Below, one piece after another: positions 48,565 to 58,520 of a stretch of DNA of 64,000 bases (within the stretch, counting starts at the first letter, position 1; every line of letters begins with the position of its first letter). The notes below the pieces were generated by a model. It was given only the letters and a program-made list of their open reading frames with translations. It was not told the origin of the DNA and ran no database searches. The stretch is from Synechococcus sp. NB0720_010 (GTDB taxonomy: Bacteria; Cyanobacteriota; Cyanobacteriia; PCC-6307; Cyanobiaceae). Where the stretch lies: positions 372,001 to 436,000 of the forward strand of contig NZ_CP090898.1 in assembly GCF_023078835.1 (NCBI RefSeq). Direction: 5' to 3'. A program made the translations under genes and the position numbers.

Positions 48565-49818
48565 TCAGTCGTCTGAAGCCCCCCTCCTGCAGGGGGGCTT
48601 TTTTGTAGCCATGGATGCCCAGCCCAGCAGGTAGGGCAGGGCCCGCAATCCATAGCGCTCGAAGCGGTAATCAAACAACAACCGCGAGAGTGCCTCGGCA
48701 CTGGCCGTTGTCTGCAACCCCTCGAGTAGACGCTCCAAACGACGATCGGCCGGTTCACCGGAGAGGCCGAGCCAGGTGCGTTGGGCCAGACGGCCGCTCA
48801 GGGACCAGCGCCACCCCAGCTTTTGGCGCAAACGGTTGGGATAGCTCGCGAGGGGCCGGCCTCGCCCAGCCAGGGCCCCAAGCAGGAGGGGTGCAAGAAC
48901 ATCGGCACTGGTCAGGGCATGGCGAATGCCTTCGCCACCGAGCAGGTTTCCGGTGCTGACCGCGTCGCCCAATCCCACCAGAGCACCACGTTGATGCGCT
49001 TCACGGCGACGAATCGTGCTGCGGATGAGCCCCCCATGGCGATCCACCACGTTGTCGCCAGTCAGCCCCAGGCGATCGAGCAGTTGCAGCTGCAATTGGT
49101 GGAGCGGCGGTTGCGAGCGCCCGCTGTCGTGCAGGCGGCAGACGCCCACCTTTAAGCGCCCGGGCTCCATGGGAAAGACCCAGCCATAGCCCTGGGGAAC
49201 CCAACGACTGCCGAGCATGAAACTCAGGCGCCCGGCCCAGTCCTGCCAGCGCTCGACGGGAACCTGGAGCACCCACTCCACCCCTGAGCCACTGACCAGG
49301 GGGTGGTGGCGTGGTTCACCCATGAGCACACGTTTTTCTCCGGTGGCATCGACCACGAAACGGCTGGTGATCACTGCTTCACGGCCCCCCGGGCCCCGCA
49401 GCTGCGTCTGGGCGAGACCGGAGCTCAGGGTCTCGGTGGCGCAGACCCTCCAGCCGAGCTGGAGTTGCGTACCGCTGGCCAGGGCCTGATCTGCCAACCA
49501 GCGCCGCAGGGCCGCAAAGTCCAAAACAACGCCGAGTGGTGCATCGGCCGCCCAGCAACGGCGACTCTCCCCCGGCCCAAAGAGCTGCCACTGGTCCCAG
49601 CGAGAGGCGATCACCGACTCGGGCAGCTGCCAACGCTCGACGGCGCTGAGCGGCAGGGCGGCACTGCTGAAGGCGTTCTTCGAGAAGTCCTCCAGGGCCT
49701 CCACCAGCAGCACCGTGGCGCCGGCTGCACTCAACTGCTGTGCCAAGCGAGAGCCGGACGGACCGGCGCCCGCAATCAGCACATCCCAGGTTCTCTGATC
49801 GCGAGGCGTTTCAGACAC
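48565..49818 (-). CDS. Geranylgeranyl-reductase-family FAD oxidoreductase (ChlP-like)
   Basis: A 417-residue flavoprotein. An FAD motif ([19 protein letters not shown]) opens the protein, RFVVDATG is in the middle, [17 protein letters not shown] follows, and [24 protein letters not shown] binds the second part of FAD. This is the layout of geranylgeranyl reductase-like enzymes that reduce prenyl groups of chlorophyll or tocopherol precursors. Its GTG start overlaps dxs by 8 bp, linking it to isoprenoid supply. It may be a paralogue rather than the main chlP. Confidence 0.8.
   Translation of the reverse strand: MSETPRDQRTWDVLIAGAGPSGSRLAQQLSAAGATVLLVEALEDFSKNAFSSAALPLSAVERWQLPESVIASRWDQWQLFGPGESRRCWAADAPLGVVLDFAALRRWLADQALASGTQLQLGWRVCATETLSSGLAQTQLRGPGGREAVITSRFVVDATGEKRVLMGEPRHHPLVSGSGVEWVLQVPVERWQDWAGRLSFMLGSRWVPQGYGWVFPMEPGRLKVGVCRLHDSGRSQPPLHQLQLQLLDRLGLTGDNVVDRHGGLIRSTIRRREAHQRGALVGLGDAVSTGNLLGGEGIRHALTSADVLAPLLLGALAGRGRPLASYPNRLRQKLGWRWSLSGRLAQRTWLGLSGEPADRRLERLLEGLQTTASAEALSRLLFDYRFERYGLRALPYLLGWASMATKKPPCRRGASDD
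48576..48604 (+). terminator. Rho-independent terminator of psaK
   Basis: Stem AAGCCCCCC/GGGGGGCTT with a 7-nt loop, followed by T residues, 26 bp after the psaK stop. It lies inside the last codons of the convergent minus-strand gene (48565-49818), so that gene's C-terminus is partly dictated by a terminator. Confidence 0.8.
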
Positions 49819-51718
49819 CCACAGCCTGGCGCTTCAAGGTGCCGAAGCGATCCAGGATGGACTCGGTCATCTGGACCGGGGTCAGGCCCAGGGCCTCCTT
49901 GCTTTGGGCCGGTGTGGCGTGGTCCACCAGCACATCCGGGATACCAATCCGGTGCACCGGCACCAGCACGTCCTTGTCGTTGAGGATCTCGACCACAGCG
50001 GCGCCGAAGCCACCGGCGAGGCAGCCCTCTTCCATGGTCACCACCTTGCCGATCCGGCGAGCCATCGGCAGGATCAACGCCTCATCCAGCGGGCGTAGGA
50101 AGCGGGCGTTGATCACCGCCGCGCGGACGCCCTGTTCCTGCAGCAGACCGGCTGTAGCCATGGCCGGAGCCACCATCGAGCCATAGGCCACGATCAGCAG
50201 ATCATCACCATCGGTGAGCAGTTCACCGCGTCCGATCTCCAGGGGCTCCCATCCCTCTTCCATCAAGGGGGCTCCTTCCCCTTCACCCCGCGGAATGCGG
50301 AGGGCGGTCGGACCGCTGTGGTTCAAGCAGGTCACCATCATCCGTTGCAGCTCGGCCTCGTCCTTCGGCGCCATGACCGTGAAATTCGGAACACAGCGCA
50401 GGTAGCTGATGTCGTACTGGCCTTGGTGCGTGGGGCCATCGGCACCGACGATGCCGGCGCGATCCAAAACAAAAGTGACCGGCAGGTTCTGGATGCCGAC
50501 GTCATGGATGAGTTGGTCGTAGGCGCGCTGCAGGAAGGTGCTGTAGATCGCACAAACGGGGCGCAGTCCTTCACAGGCCATGCCAGCCGCCATGGTCACG
50601 GCATGCTGCTCAGCGATGCCGACATCGAAATACTGCTGGGGGCGCGCCTTCTCAAGGAGATCCAGACCCGTGCCCGTGGCCATGGCGGCCGTGATGCCCA
50701 CCACCCTGGGATCCTGCTCACAGAGTTTGACCAGGGTCTGGCCGAAGACCTTGCTGTAGCTAGGGGGCTTGGGCTTGCTGGAGGGGTAGGCCTTGCCGGT
50801 CGCTAGATCGAATGCACTCTGGGCGTGGTAGCCGACCTGATCCGCCTCAGCGAAGGCGTAGCCCTTGCCTTTGGTGGTGGCCACATGCACCAGCACCGGA
50901 CCCTCATGGGCGTGGGCCTGCTCGAAGACGTCGATCAGACCTGCGATGTCATGGCCGTCGACCGGGCCCATATAGGTGAAACCCAGTTCCTCAAAGACCG
51001 CGCCCAGCTTGGGGACGGCGAGACGCTTCATGCTCTCTTTGAGGTTTTTGAGCTCCGGCGGCAGCTCACCGTGCATGAACGGCAAGTGCTTGATCGCCTC
51101 TTCCGCGTTGTCCTGAAGGAACTGCAGCGGACGGCTATGCCGCATCCGGTTCAGGTGGGTCGAGAGCGCCCCGACGGGGGGGCTAATCGACATGTCGTTG
51201 TCGTTGAGGACAACCAAAAGGCGGGTCTTGGGGAGGTGGCCTGCGTGGTTGATGGCCTCCAGGGCCATGCCCCCGGTTAGAGAGCCGTCACCAATGACGG
51301 CAACACTCTTGAAATCCTCACCGCGTTGATCACGGGCCAGGGCCATGCCCAGGGCGGCAGAAATCGAAGTGCTGGCGTGGCCTGCACCGAAATGGTCAAA
51401 GGAGCTTTCGCAGCGCTTGAGGTAGCCCGCAACCCCGTCTTTTTGACGCAGGGTGTGGAAATCCTTGTAGCGACCAGTGATCAGCTTGTGGGGATAGGCC
51501 TGGTGGCCCACATCCCAGACCACGCGGTCCTTGTCGAGGTCGAGGGTCTGATAGAGGGCGAGGGTCAGTTCCACAACGCCCAGGCCAGGACCGAGGTGTC
51601 CGCCGCTGGTGCTCACCACCTCCAGGTGGCGTTCTCGGATCTGACGGGCAATGCCCTCTAACTCAGTGACGCTCAGGCCATGCAGCTGATTCGGATGCGT
51701 CAGCTCGCTGAGATGCAT
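49811..51718 (-). CDS. dxs: 1-deoxy-D-xylulose-5-phosphate synthase
   Basis: This enzyme (635 residues) condenses pyruvate and glyceraldehyde-3-phosphate with thiamine diphosphate to start the MEP isoprenoid pathway. Seen are [37 protein letters not shown], the ThDP-binding [18 protein letters not shown], then [16 protein letters not shown] and [14 protein letters not shown] in the second half. ATG 51718 is used; a TTG four codons upstream is possible. It overlaps the downstream reductase gene by 8 bp. Normal length. Confidence 0.95.
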   Translation of the reverse strand: MHLSELTHPNQLHGLSVTELEGIARQIRERHLEVVSTSGGHLGPGLGVVELTLALYQTLDLDKDRVVWDVGHQAYPHKLITGRYKDFHTLRQKDGVAGYLKRCESSFDHFGAGHASTSISAALGMALARDQRGEDFKSVAVIGDGSLTGGMALEAINHAGHLPKTRLLVVLNDNDMSISPPVGALSTHLNRMRHSRPLQFLQDNAEEAIKHLPFMHGELPPELKNLKESMKRLAVPKLGAVFEELGFTYMGPVDGHDIAGLIDVFEQAHAHEGPVLVHVATTKGKGYAFAEADQVGYHAQSAFDLATGKAYPSSKPKPPSYSKVFGQTLVKLCEQDPRVVGITAAMATGTGLDLLEKARPQQYFDVGIAEQHAVTMAAGMACEGLRPVCAIYSTFLQRAYDQLIHDVGIQNLPVTFVLDRAGIVGADGPTHQGQYDISYLRCVPNFTVMAPKDEAELQRMMVTCLNHSGPTALRIPRGEGEGAPLMEEGWEPLEIGRGELLTDGDDLLIVAYGSMVAPAMATAGLLQEQGVRAAVINARFLRPLDEALILPMARRIGKVVTMEEGCLAGGFGAAVVEILNDKDVLVPVHRIGIPDVLVDHATPAQSKEALGLTPVQMTESILDRFGTLKRQAVGV

Positions 51719-51835
51719 GCCTGCGGCCAAGATTGGGGTTCAGCCTACGCGGAGCCGGACGTCCTCTGGGGTTGATTTGGCTACCCCTAGACCGATCCCA
51801 GGAGCTTGCGAGACTGGTGTGATCGTCCAGTCGCA

Positions 51836-53428
51836 ATGACAGCCACCGGCCCCAACCAGACCTCCGGCTCCGGCATGGAGATGCTGCAACGAATCTTGCG
51901 GGCCAGGGTCTACGACGTGGCCATCGAGTCGCCCCTCGATGCAGCGCCGAACCTCTCCAGGCGGCTGAAGAACACCGTTCTGCTGAAGCGGGAAGACCTG
52001 CAGCCGGTCTTCAGTTTCAAGTTGCGCGGCGCGTACAACAAGATGGCCAGCCTCAGCCCATCGGAGCTGGAGCGGGGCGTGATCGCTGCGAGCGCCGGAA
52101 ACCATGCCCAGGGCGTGGCCCTGGGCGCCCAGCGCTTGGGCTGTCGAGCGGTGATCGTCATGCCCGTGACCACCCCAGAGATGAAGGTCAGGGCCGTAGC
52201 GGCCCGGGGAGCTGAGGTGGTGCTGGAGGGCGACACCTATGACGCCGCCTGCGCGGAGGCCTACCGACTGGCCGATGAGCGAGGGCTGACCTTTATTCAT
52301 CCCTTTGATGACCCTGAGGTGATCGCAGGCCAGGGGACCATTGGGCTGGAGATCCTCAGACAGTGCTCTGAGCCCCCCGATGCGATCTACATCGCCGTCG
52401 GCGGAGGTGGCCTGATCGCTGGCATTGGCGCCTACGTCAAAAGCCTCTGGCCCAGCGTTGAGGTCATCGGGGTGGAACCGGTTGATGCCGATGCCATGAC
52501 CCGCTCCCTGGCCCTAGGGGAGAGGGTGAAGCTCGAGCAGGTCGGACTGTTCGCCGATGGTGTCGCCGTACGAGAGGTCGGTGTTCAGACCTTCGAGCTG
52601 GCCAGAACTGTCGTCGACGCCATGGTCACCGTCGACAACGACGCCATCTGCGCCGCCATCAAGGACGTCTTTGAAGACACCCGCTCGATTCTTGAGCCGG
52701 CCGGTGCCCTTGCGGTGGCGGGAATGAAGGCTGACATCAGCCGCCGTCAGCGCGAGGGACAGACGCTGGTGGCCGTGGCCTGCGGGGCCAACATGAACTT
52801 CGATCGCCTTCGCTTTGTGGCGGAGCGCACCGAGATCACCGAAGACCGCGAAGCGATGTTGGCGGTCGAGATCCCGGAGCAGGCCGGAAGCCTGCGTCAG
52901 TTCTGCACCCTGCTGGGGCAGCGGAGCCTGACCGAATTCAGCTATCGACTGGCCGACCCCAGTCGCGCCCACATCTTTGTTGGGGTGCAAACCAGCGGCA
53001 GCTCCGATGAACAGGCCTTGATCCACAGCCTCAGGGAAGCCGGCTTCCCCTGCCTGGATCTCTCCAACGACGAGCTCTCCAAGCTCCATCTTCGCCACAT
53101 GGTTGGCGGTCGGCTACCGGCCAGCACGGGTGAGGCCGCTGGCCATGGGCGGGAACTGCTCTACCGCTTCGAATTCCCGGAGCGACCGGGCGCACTGATG
53201 CGCTTCCTGACCAGCCTGCACCCCAACTGGAACATCAGCATTTTTCACTACCGGAACCACGGGGCAGACGTCGGCCGCATCGTCGTCGGGGTCCAGGTGC
53301 CCGAGGCGGAGATGAACGAATGGCAGAGCTTCCTCGATGGACTGGGCTATCAGTACGCCGATGAGACCAGCAATCCGGCCTATCGCCTCTTCCTGGGTGA
53401 GCTGGCCGGCAGCTTGAGCGTGGGATAA
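51836..53428 (+). CDS. ilvA: Threonine ammonia-lyase, biosynthetic
   Basis: This enzyme (530 residues) has a PLP domain with FSFKLRGAYNKMASL (the lysine of the PLP site), SAGNHAQGVALGAQ, GGGGLIAGI, then two C-terminal ACT-like regulatory domains (LAVEIPEQAGSLRQFC and RFEFPERPGALMRFL). It deaminates threonine to 2-oxobutyrate, the first step to isoleucine, and is inhibited by isoleucine through the ACT domains. ATG 51836 gives the normal start. It is divergent from dxs. Confidence 0.94.
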   Translation: MTATGPNQTSGSGMEMLQRILRARVYDVAIESPLDAAPNLSRRLKNTVLLKREDLQPVFSFKLRGAYNKMASLSPSELERGVIAASAGNHAQGVALGAQRLGCRAVIVMPVTTPEMKVRAVAARGAEVVLEGDTYDAACAEAYRLADERGLTFIHPFDDPEVIAGQGTIGLEILRQCSEPPDAIYIAVGGGGLIAGIGAYVKSLWPSVEVIGVEPVDADAMTRSLALGERVKLEQVGLFADGVAVREVGVQTFELARTVVDAMVTVDNDAICAAIKDVFEDTRSILEPAGALAVAGMKADISRRQREGQTLVAVACGANMNFDRLRFVAERTEITEDREAMLAVEIPEQAGSLRQFCTLLGQRSLTEFSYRLADPSRAHIFVGVQTSGSSDEQALIHSLREAGFPCLDLSNDELSKLHLRHMVGGRLPASTGEAAGHGRELLYRFEFPERPGALMRFLTSLHPNWNISIFHYRNHGADVGRIVVGVQVPEAEMNEWQSFLDGLGYQYADETSNPAYRLFLGELAGSLSVG

Positions 53429-53460
53429 CTTTCGAGCAACGCACTGTTCAGCCGGGGGAT

Positions 53461-54078
53461 ATGGCAGGCGACACCCAAGAGCCCATCCCCGCTGAAGGCG
53501 ACACGATTGCCCTGCAACGGGCCGGCAGCAATCTCTCGCTACCCGCACGGCTAGAGGCCATCCTTTATCTCAAGGGCAGGGCTCTGACCCAGGGCGAGCT
53601 AGCCGAGATCGCAGGCGCCAGTCGTGATGAGGTCGAGATGGGCCTGATCACCCTGATGGCCGACTACGCACACAGGGACACCGCCCTCGAGATTCGCCAG
53701 GAGGGCAAGCGCTACAGCCTGCAACTGCGGGATGGCCTGGGGGATCTAGTGCAGAACCTGCTGCCGGTGGACCTCTCCACAGCGGCACTGCGCACCTTGG
53801 CGACGATTGCCATCAAAAAGCGAATCCTGCAATCCGATCTGGTGGACCTGCGGGGATCAGGGGCCTACGACCACATCAAGGAGCTGCTGGCCCAGAACTT
53901 CATCGAGCGCAAACGCCAAAGCGAGGGACGGTCCTTCTGGTTGAGCCTCAGTGAGAAGTTCCATCGAACCTTCTCGGTCAAGACCGATGAGCTGGTGGCC
54001 CAGCGCAAGGCGGTCAAGCCAGCTCCCGCCAGTCCCGCAGTCGAGGTCAGCGATGAAGAGTGGGAGCAGGCCGCCTAG
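53461..54078 (+). CDS. scpB: Segregation and condensation protein B
   Basis: A 205-residue protein with two winged-helix domains: LPARLEAILYLKGRALTQGELAEIAG at the first, and LSTAALRTLATIAIKKRILQSDLVDLRGSGAYDHIKELL at the second. ScpB works with ScpA and SMC in chromosome condensation. The N-terminus (about 25 residues) and the acidic C-terminus are variable. It follows ilvA by 32 bp on the same strand. Confidence 0.9.
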   Translation: MAGDTQEPIPAEGDTIALQRAGSNLSLPARLEAILYLKGRALTQGELAEIAGASRDEVEMGLITLMADYAHRDTALEIRQEGKRYSLQLRDGLGDLVQNLLPVDLSTAALRTLATIAIKKRILQSDLVDLRGSGAYDHIKELLAQNFIERKRQSEGRSFWLSLSEKFHRTFSVKTDELVAQRKAVKPAPASPAVEVSDEEWEQAA

Positions 54079-54133
54079 GGCAATCCCAGCCTCCACACAC
54101 ACTCAATAGAGTGACTTCAACGCAGCTGCAGCC

Positions 54134-54421
54134 ATGTCCATCCTCGGCGATCTGATCGGCGTCCTGATCCAAACGCTCTCGATCTACACGCTCGTTCTGT
54201 TTGTTCGTGTGCTGCTGAGCTGGTTCCCCAATCTCGACTGGAGCAATCCAGTGCTCTCCACCGTCAGTGCGATCACCGACCCCTACCTCGGGGTGTTTCG
54301 CGGTTTGATTCCCCCCCTGGGCGGCCTGGACCTCTCGGCAATCGTGGCCTTCCTGGCCCTGCAGTTACTCCAAAGCTTGCTGGAGCAGAGCCGGGGTTAC
54401 TTCTATCCAGCCTTCTTCTAA
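54134..54421 (+). CDS. YggT-family membrane protein
   Basis: A 95-residue protein: LIQTLSIYTLVLFVRVLLSWFPNLDWSNP, then DPYLGVFRGLIPPLGGLDLSAIVAFLALQLLQ, the two-helix repeat of YggT proteins (CCB3/YggT family in cyanobacteria and plastids). It is linked to membrane shape, cell division or cytochrome b6 assembly in relatives. Its stop overlaps the convergent exported-protein gene by 4 bp. Confidence 0.87.
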   Translation: MSILGDLIGVLIQTLSIYTLVLFVRVLLSWFPNLDWSNPVLSTVSAITDPYLGVFRGLIPPLGGLDLSAIVAFLALQLLQSLLEQSRGYFYPAFF

Positions 54422-54927
54422 GCCGGATCCACGTCGGCGACGGCCTGCTCCAACGGCAGCAGGTCATCAAACTCACCCGCGCGGGTCCGAACAGGAGCGC
54501 TGAAGCCGCGCGCTTTCACGTTGGAGAAGCTGAACGGTCCTGGGGTTCCCGCTGGGACAGCCAGACGCAGGGCAAAGCTTGAGTTGCCCTGCTCGACATC
54601 GCCAATGGAGCCGACTCGAGAACGGTTCTGAAGCACTGGTTCGCCGCTGGCGTCCAGGATTTGGGCAAAGACATCGGTGTCAAATACCGTCTTGCGACCA
54701 GGGTTATCGACACTGCCCCTTAGCACAAAACAACTGGCACCACTGGGCCGCTTGAGCTGCGGTTGAGCTCCGATATCTTCAGCAGGACAGGGGTCCAAGC
54801 TCACGTCGTGAACGCTCAGACCAGCGGCCAAGGCGCCAGGGGCGGCGCCGAAGACTGTGCAGGCCACCACGAGCACGGCGCTCAGCGCTCGAGCGAGGGC
54901 CCGTGAGAGCGATCGGTGCATCTGCAT
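54418..54927 (-). CDS. Exported protein of unknown function
   Basis: A 169-residue protein with a signal peptide (ALARALSAVLVVACTVFGAAPGALAA). The mature part is a beta-rich sequence (SCFVLRGSVDNPGRKTVFDT, SFALRLAVPAGTPGPFSF) like immunoglobulin-type FxLyD domains, with two Cys. It lacks a lipobox at the expected place (VVACTVF is too early for the signal). The role is unknown; periplasm or thylakoid lumen is likely. Confidence 0.72.
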   Translation of the reverse strand: MQMHRSLSRALARALSAVLVVACTVFGAAPGALAAGLSVHDVSLDPCPAEDIGAQPQLKRPSGASCFVLRGSVDNPGRKTVFDTDVFAQILDASGEPVLQNRSRVGSIGDVEQGNSSFALRLAVPAGTPGPFSFSNVKARGFSAPVRTRAGEFDDLLPLEQAVADVDPA

Positions 54928-54946
54928 CCAGCGTGACTCCAGCTGC

Positions 54947-55276
54947 TTAGCGGTGGTCGCCGCTTCCAGCGATCACGTTACGGGCGGCGCGACTGGCCAA
55001 TTTGTCGAGGTTGGCCTGGGCGATCTCATCGAGACTGAAGCCCAACTCACTGGCGAGCTGAGCGACGTACCAAAGGACATCACCGAGCTCGAGCTTCAAG
55101 GACTCCCGGACTTCCGCGGAAAACTCGCCACCGCTATCGCGCAGCACTTTTTTGACCTTGTCCGCGACCTCTCCGGATTCTCCGCAGAGGCCCAGGGTTG
55201 GGTAGATGGGGTTGGAGCCCACATCGGGATAGCGGGCCGTTTGCCTCGCACCCTGCTGATAAGCATTCAGATCCAT
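54947..55276 (-). CDS. MazG-like nucleotide pyrophosphohydrolase
   Basis: A protein of 109 residues from ATG 55276: TLGLCGESGEVADKVKKVLR and ESLKLELGDVLWYVAQLASELG are the two EExxD-like helices that bind Mg2+ and nucleotide in all-alpha NTP pyrophosphatases. It removes non-canonical or excess nucleoside triphosphates. The open frame continues far upstream antisense to pyk, but that part is not a gene. It is divergent from pyk. Confidence 0.85.
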   Translation of the reverse strand: MDLNAYQQGARQTARYPDVGSNPIYPTLGLCGESGEVADKVKKVLRDSGGEFSAEVRESLKLELGDVLWYVAQLASELGFSLDEIAQANLDKLASRAARNVIAGSGDHR

Positions 55277-55336
55277 TGGTACGACAGCGCTGGAGGGCCT
55301 CGATGATAGTGTCGCTTCTCCCTTTGGCGCCCCCGA

Positions 55337-56794
55337 ATGGCCCTGCCCGATCTCACGCGTCGCACCAAGATCGTGGCAACCATCGGTCCCGCCACCGAAT
55401 CGCCTGAGCAGCTCAGGCGCCTGATTGAGGCCGGTGCCTCCACCTTTCGCCTGAATTTCTCCCACGGCGACCACAGCGAGCACGCAGCGCGGATCAGCAC
55501 CATCCGCAAGGTTGCCGCGGAGATGGGGGTTCACATCGGGATCCTCCAGGACCTCCAGGGCCCCAAGATTCGCCTGGGCCGTTTCAAGGACGGTCCGATC
55601 ACCGTTGCCCAAGGCGATCCCTTCACCCTGACGTCCAGGGACGTCGAGTGCTGCCAAACCATCGCCACCGTCACCTACGACAAGTTGGCGGATGAAGTGG
55701 TCCCCGGGAGCCGCATCCTGCTGGATGACGGCCGCGTCGAGATGGTCGTGGACCAAGTGGAGCAGTCCAGCCAGACCCTCCACTGCACCGTCACGGTTGG
55801 TGGCGTCCTCTCCAACAACAAGGGCGTCAACTTCCCGGACGTGCAGCTTTCCGTCCGTGCCCTGACCGACAAGGACCGGGAAGACCTCGAATTTGGTCTG
55901 AGCCAAGGCGTCGATTGGGTGGCCCTGAGCTTCGTGCGCAATCCCTCCGACATGGAGGAGATCAAGGCCCTGATTCGTTCCCACGGCCACAACACGCCCG
56001 TGGTCGCGAAGATCGAAAAATTTGAAGCCATCGACCAGATGGATGCGCTGCTGCCGATGTGCGACGGCGTCATGGTGGCCCGCGGCGACCTCGGTGTGGA
56101 GATGCCCGCCGAGGAAGTTCCCCTGCTGCAGAAGGAACTGATCCGCAAGTGCAACACCCTGGGGATTCCGGTCATCACCGCCACCCAGATGCTCGACTCG
56201 ATGGTGAGCTGCCCCAGGCCCACCCGCGCAGAAGTCAGCGACGTCGCCAACGCCATCCTCGATGGCACCGATGCGGTGATGCTCTCCAACGAAAGCGCCG
56301 TGGGTGATTACCCCGTCGAGGCCGTGGCCACCATGAGCCAAATCGCCCGGCGCATCGAGCGGGACTACCCCAGCCGCAGCAGCGATGGGCAGCTGGCCTC
56401 AACCGTTCCGAACGCCATCTCCCACGCCGTCAGCTCGATTGCGAGCCAGCTGGAGGCTGCGGCCATCCTTCCGCTGACCAAGAGTGGATCCACGGCACGC
56501 AACGTCAGCAAATTCCGTCCGAGCACACCGATCCTGGCCATCACCAGCGACAGCAAGGTGGCCTCACAGCTCCAACTGGTCTGGGGCGTGACCCCGTTGC
56601 TGGTCTCCGACATGGACAACGCAGCGGCAACCTTTAACCGGGCCATGGAAGTGGCAGCGGAGGCAAACATGCTCAAAGAAGGGGATCTGGTCATTCAGAC
56701 CGCCGGAACCTTCGCTGATGTCAGCGGTTCGACCGACCTGGTCAAGGTCAGCGTCGTGGGCAAGGGCACCGTTCTCAACCCGAGCATCGTTTAA
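55337..56794 (+). CDS. pyk: Pyruvate kinase
   Basis: This enzyme (485 residues) transfers phosphate from PEP to ADP at the end of glycolysis. Seen are RTKIVATIGPATESPEQLR, RLNFSHGDHSEH, the active-site block MVARGDLGVEMPAEEVP and VITATQMLDSM, then a C-terminal regulatory domain. Length and order are typical of the bacterial enzyme. ATG 55337 is used. It is followed at 28 bp by an ABC permease gene. Confidence 0.95.
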   Translation: MALPDLTRRTKIVATIGPATESPEQLRRLIEAGASTFRLNFSHGDHSEHAARISTIRKVAAEMGVHIGILQDLQGPKIRLGRFKDGPITVAQGDPFTLTSRDVECCQTIATVTYDKLADEVVPGSRILLDDGRVEMVVDQVEQSSQTLHCTVTVGGVLSNNKGVNFPDVQLSVRALTDKDREDLEFGLSQGVDWVALSFVRNPSDMEEIKALIRSHGHNTPVVAKIEKFEAIDQMDALLPMCDGVMVARGDLGVEMPAEEVPLLQKELIRKCNTLGIPVITATQMLDSMVSCPRPTRAEVSDVANAILDGTDAVMLSNESAVGDYPVEAVATMSQIARRIERDYPSRSSDGQLASTVPNAISHAVSSIASQLEAAAILPLTKSGSTARNVSKFRPSTPILAITSDSKVASQLQLVWGVTPLLVSDMDNAAATFNRAMEVAAEANMLKEGDLVIQTAGTFADVSGSTDLVKVSVVGKGTVLNPSIV

Positions 56795-56821
56795 AACGGG
56801 GCTCTGCTGGCCATCCCGGCA

Positions 56822-58051
56822 ATGCCCGCCAAGCTCCCTATGCGCGAGACCGTCGGGATGGCCCTGGCCACCCTGAGGGCCAATCGTCTGCGCTCTCTGC
56901 TCACGATGCTGGGCATCGTGATTGGGAATGCCTCAGTCATCACCCTGGTCGGTGTCGGCCGTGGTGCCCAGAACCTCGCCGAGGGTCAGCTCAACACGCT
57001 GGGGGCCAACGTCCTCTTTGTCGTCCCGGGCAACAACGACAGCCGTCGCCGCGGAATTGATTTTCCCAAGACCTTGGTTTTGGAAGATGCCGAAGCCATC
57101 GCCGAGCAGGTCCCGAGTGTTCGCAGGGTGGTGCCGCAGATCACCCTCAGCGCCGTACTGCAGGCGGGTGCAAAAAGTGCCAGCGCCACCGTTTCAGGCA
57201 TCAGCCCAGAGTTTTTAACGGTGCGGCGCTTTGAAGTGGCCCGGGGCCGCTTCATCGACCAGAGGGACATGGAAGGGGCCCGCAATGTCGTGGTCATTGG
57301 ACCTGACCTCAAGCAAAAACTCTTGCCCTCTGGCTCCGCGATCGGACAGCGCGTCCGCATTCGCAATCAGGGCTTTGAAGTGATTGGGGTGATGGCGCCG
57401 AAAGGTGCTGTCTTTGGCCAAAACCAAGACGAGGCCGCCTACATCCCCCTGACGACGATGGTCAGCAAGCTCTCAGGCCGGGATCCCACCTACGGGGTGA
57501 GCCTGAACTTCATCAGCGTGGAGGCCGTGGATGAGGCCAGCACCGGTGCGGCGAAATTCCAGATCACCAATCTGCTGCGCCAGCGGCACAACATCCTGCG
57601 GGAGGACGACTTCGCTGTCCGCTCGCAAAAAGATGCCCTCTCGATTGTGGGCACCATCACCGGCGGACTCACCTTGATGCTCGCCGCCATCGGTGCGATC
57701 TCGCTGTTGGTGGGCGGCATCGGGATCATGAACATCATGTTGGTCTCGGTCAGTGAGCGGACCTCAGAAATCGGACTGCGCAAGGCCATCGGTGCTCGCA
57801 GCAGTGATGTCCTGAGTCAGTTCCTCGTTGAGGCCTTAGTGCTCTCCACCTTGGGTGGATTGATTGGAAGCAGCCTCGGCCTCTCCGCCATTGCAATCGT
57901 GGCGGCCGTCACACCCCTTCCCGCTGCCATTGGGAGCAGCAGTGTGTTGGTGACGATGGGACTCTCCGGCAGCATTGGGTTGGTCTTTGGTGTGCTGCCG
58001 GCCAGGCGTGCGGCTCGACTGGATCCAATCACCGCCCTACGCAGTCTCTAG
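56822..58051 (+). CDS. MacB/DevC-like ABC transporter permease
   Basis: A 409-residue membrane protein. One N-terminal helix (RSLLTMLGIVIGNASVITLVG) precedes a large periplasmic MacB-type domain (residues about 45-275), followed by three helices (ISLLVGGIGIMNIMLVSVSERTSEIGLRKAIGA and the end). Mechanotransmission-type exporters of this kind move peptides, lipids or lipoproteins. No ATPase gene is adjacent; the ATPase may be encoded elsewhere. Substrate unknown. Confidence 0.85.
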   Translation: MPAKLPMRETVGMALATLRANRLRSLLTMLGIVIGNASVITLVGVGRGAQNLAEGQLNTLGANVLFVVPGNNDSRRRGIDFPKTLVLEDAEAIAEQVPSVRRVVPQITLSAVLQAGAKSASATVSGISPEFLTVRRFEVARGRFIDQRDMEGARNVVVIGPDLKQKLLPSGSAIGQRVRIRNQGFEVIGVMAPKGAVFGQNQDEAAYIPLTTMVSKLSGRDPTYGVSLNFISVEAVDEASTGAAKFQITNLLRQRHNILREDDFAVRSQKDALSIVGTITGGLTLMLAAIGAISLLVGGIGIMNIMLVSVSERTSEIGLRKAIGARSSDVLSQFLVEALVLSTLGGLIGSSLGLSAIAIVAAVTPLPAAIGSSSVLVTMGLSGSIGLVFGVLPARRAARLDPITALRSL

Positions 58052-58157
58052 GGACAAACCTGAAGGAAATCGGAAGAAGCCTGCGACCTTGAGGGCCGGT
58101 CTCATCGACGACAAATCAGGCCGATGAAACAGGCGTCAATGACAGTTCTGATTCCAA

Positions 58158-58409
58158 TTGGTCTTGAACCAGCTCCAGTGTGGGTACCAAAACCGCAGCG
58201 ATCGGATGGTGATCCTGCGCTGCATTGGACCCGATCAATTCTTCCTGGAGCGGGTGGTCTTCCCCGTTGAGATCCTGGGATTTGAGGCACCACCGGCCTC
58301 TGAAGTCGAGATTTGGAGCCATTCCTTAGGGGGACCAGAACTGCTGGAACGGTTCCTGGCGGAGGAGCTCACCAGCGTGTCTGAACTCGATTGGCCGCAA
58401 TCGGCCTAA
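58158..58409 (+). CDS. DUF1830-family small protein
   Basis: A protein of about 83 residues. LQCGYQNRSDRMVILRCIGPDQFFLERVVFPVEILGFEAPP and EVEIWSHSLGGPELLE are the DUF1830 pattern, present in cyanobacteria. TTG 58158 is the likely start because it includes the conserved CGYxN region; an in-frame ATG (58206) would lose it. A stop codon lies just upstream. Function unknown. Confidence 0.78.
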   Translation: MVLNQLQCGYQNRSDRMVILRCIGPDQFFLERVVFPVEILGFEAPPASEVEIWSHSLGGPELLERFLAEELTSVSELDWPQSA

Positions 58410-58520
58410 TGATCAGCCACGAATGAGAGGGAAAAAGCGCTGCCGCGCCTGAGATCTGCCCAGAACAGGCCGCGCTCGCTTTACACTTGTTAAACATTCA
58501 GATCTGCACCTCAGGCGGCC

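Noticed and set aside
55277-56341. Upstream extension of the MazG-like frame, antisense to pyk
   Set aside because: Only the last 109 codons match MazG. The rest mirrors pyk and has no sensible protein character.
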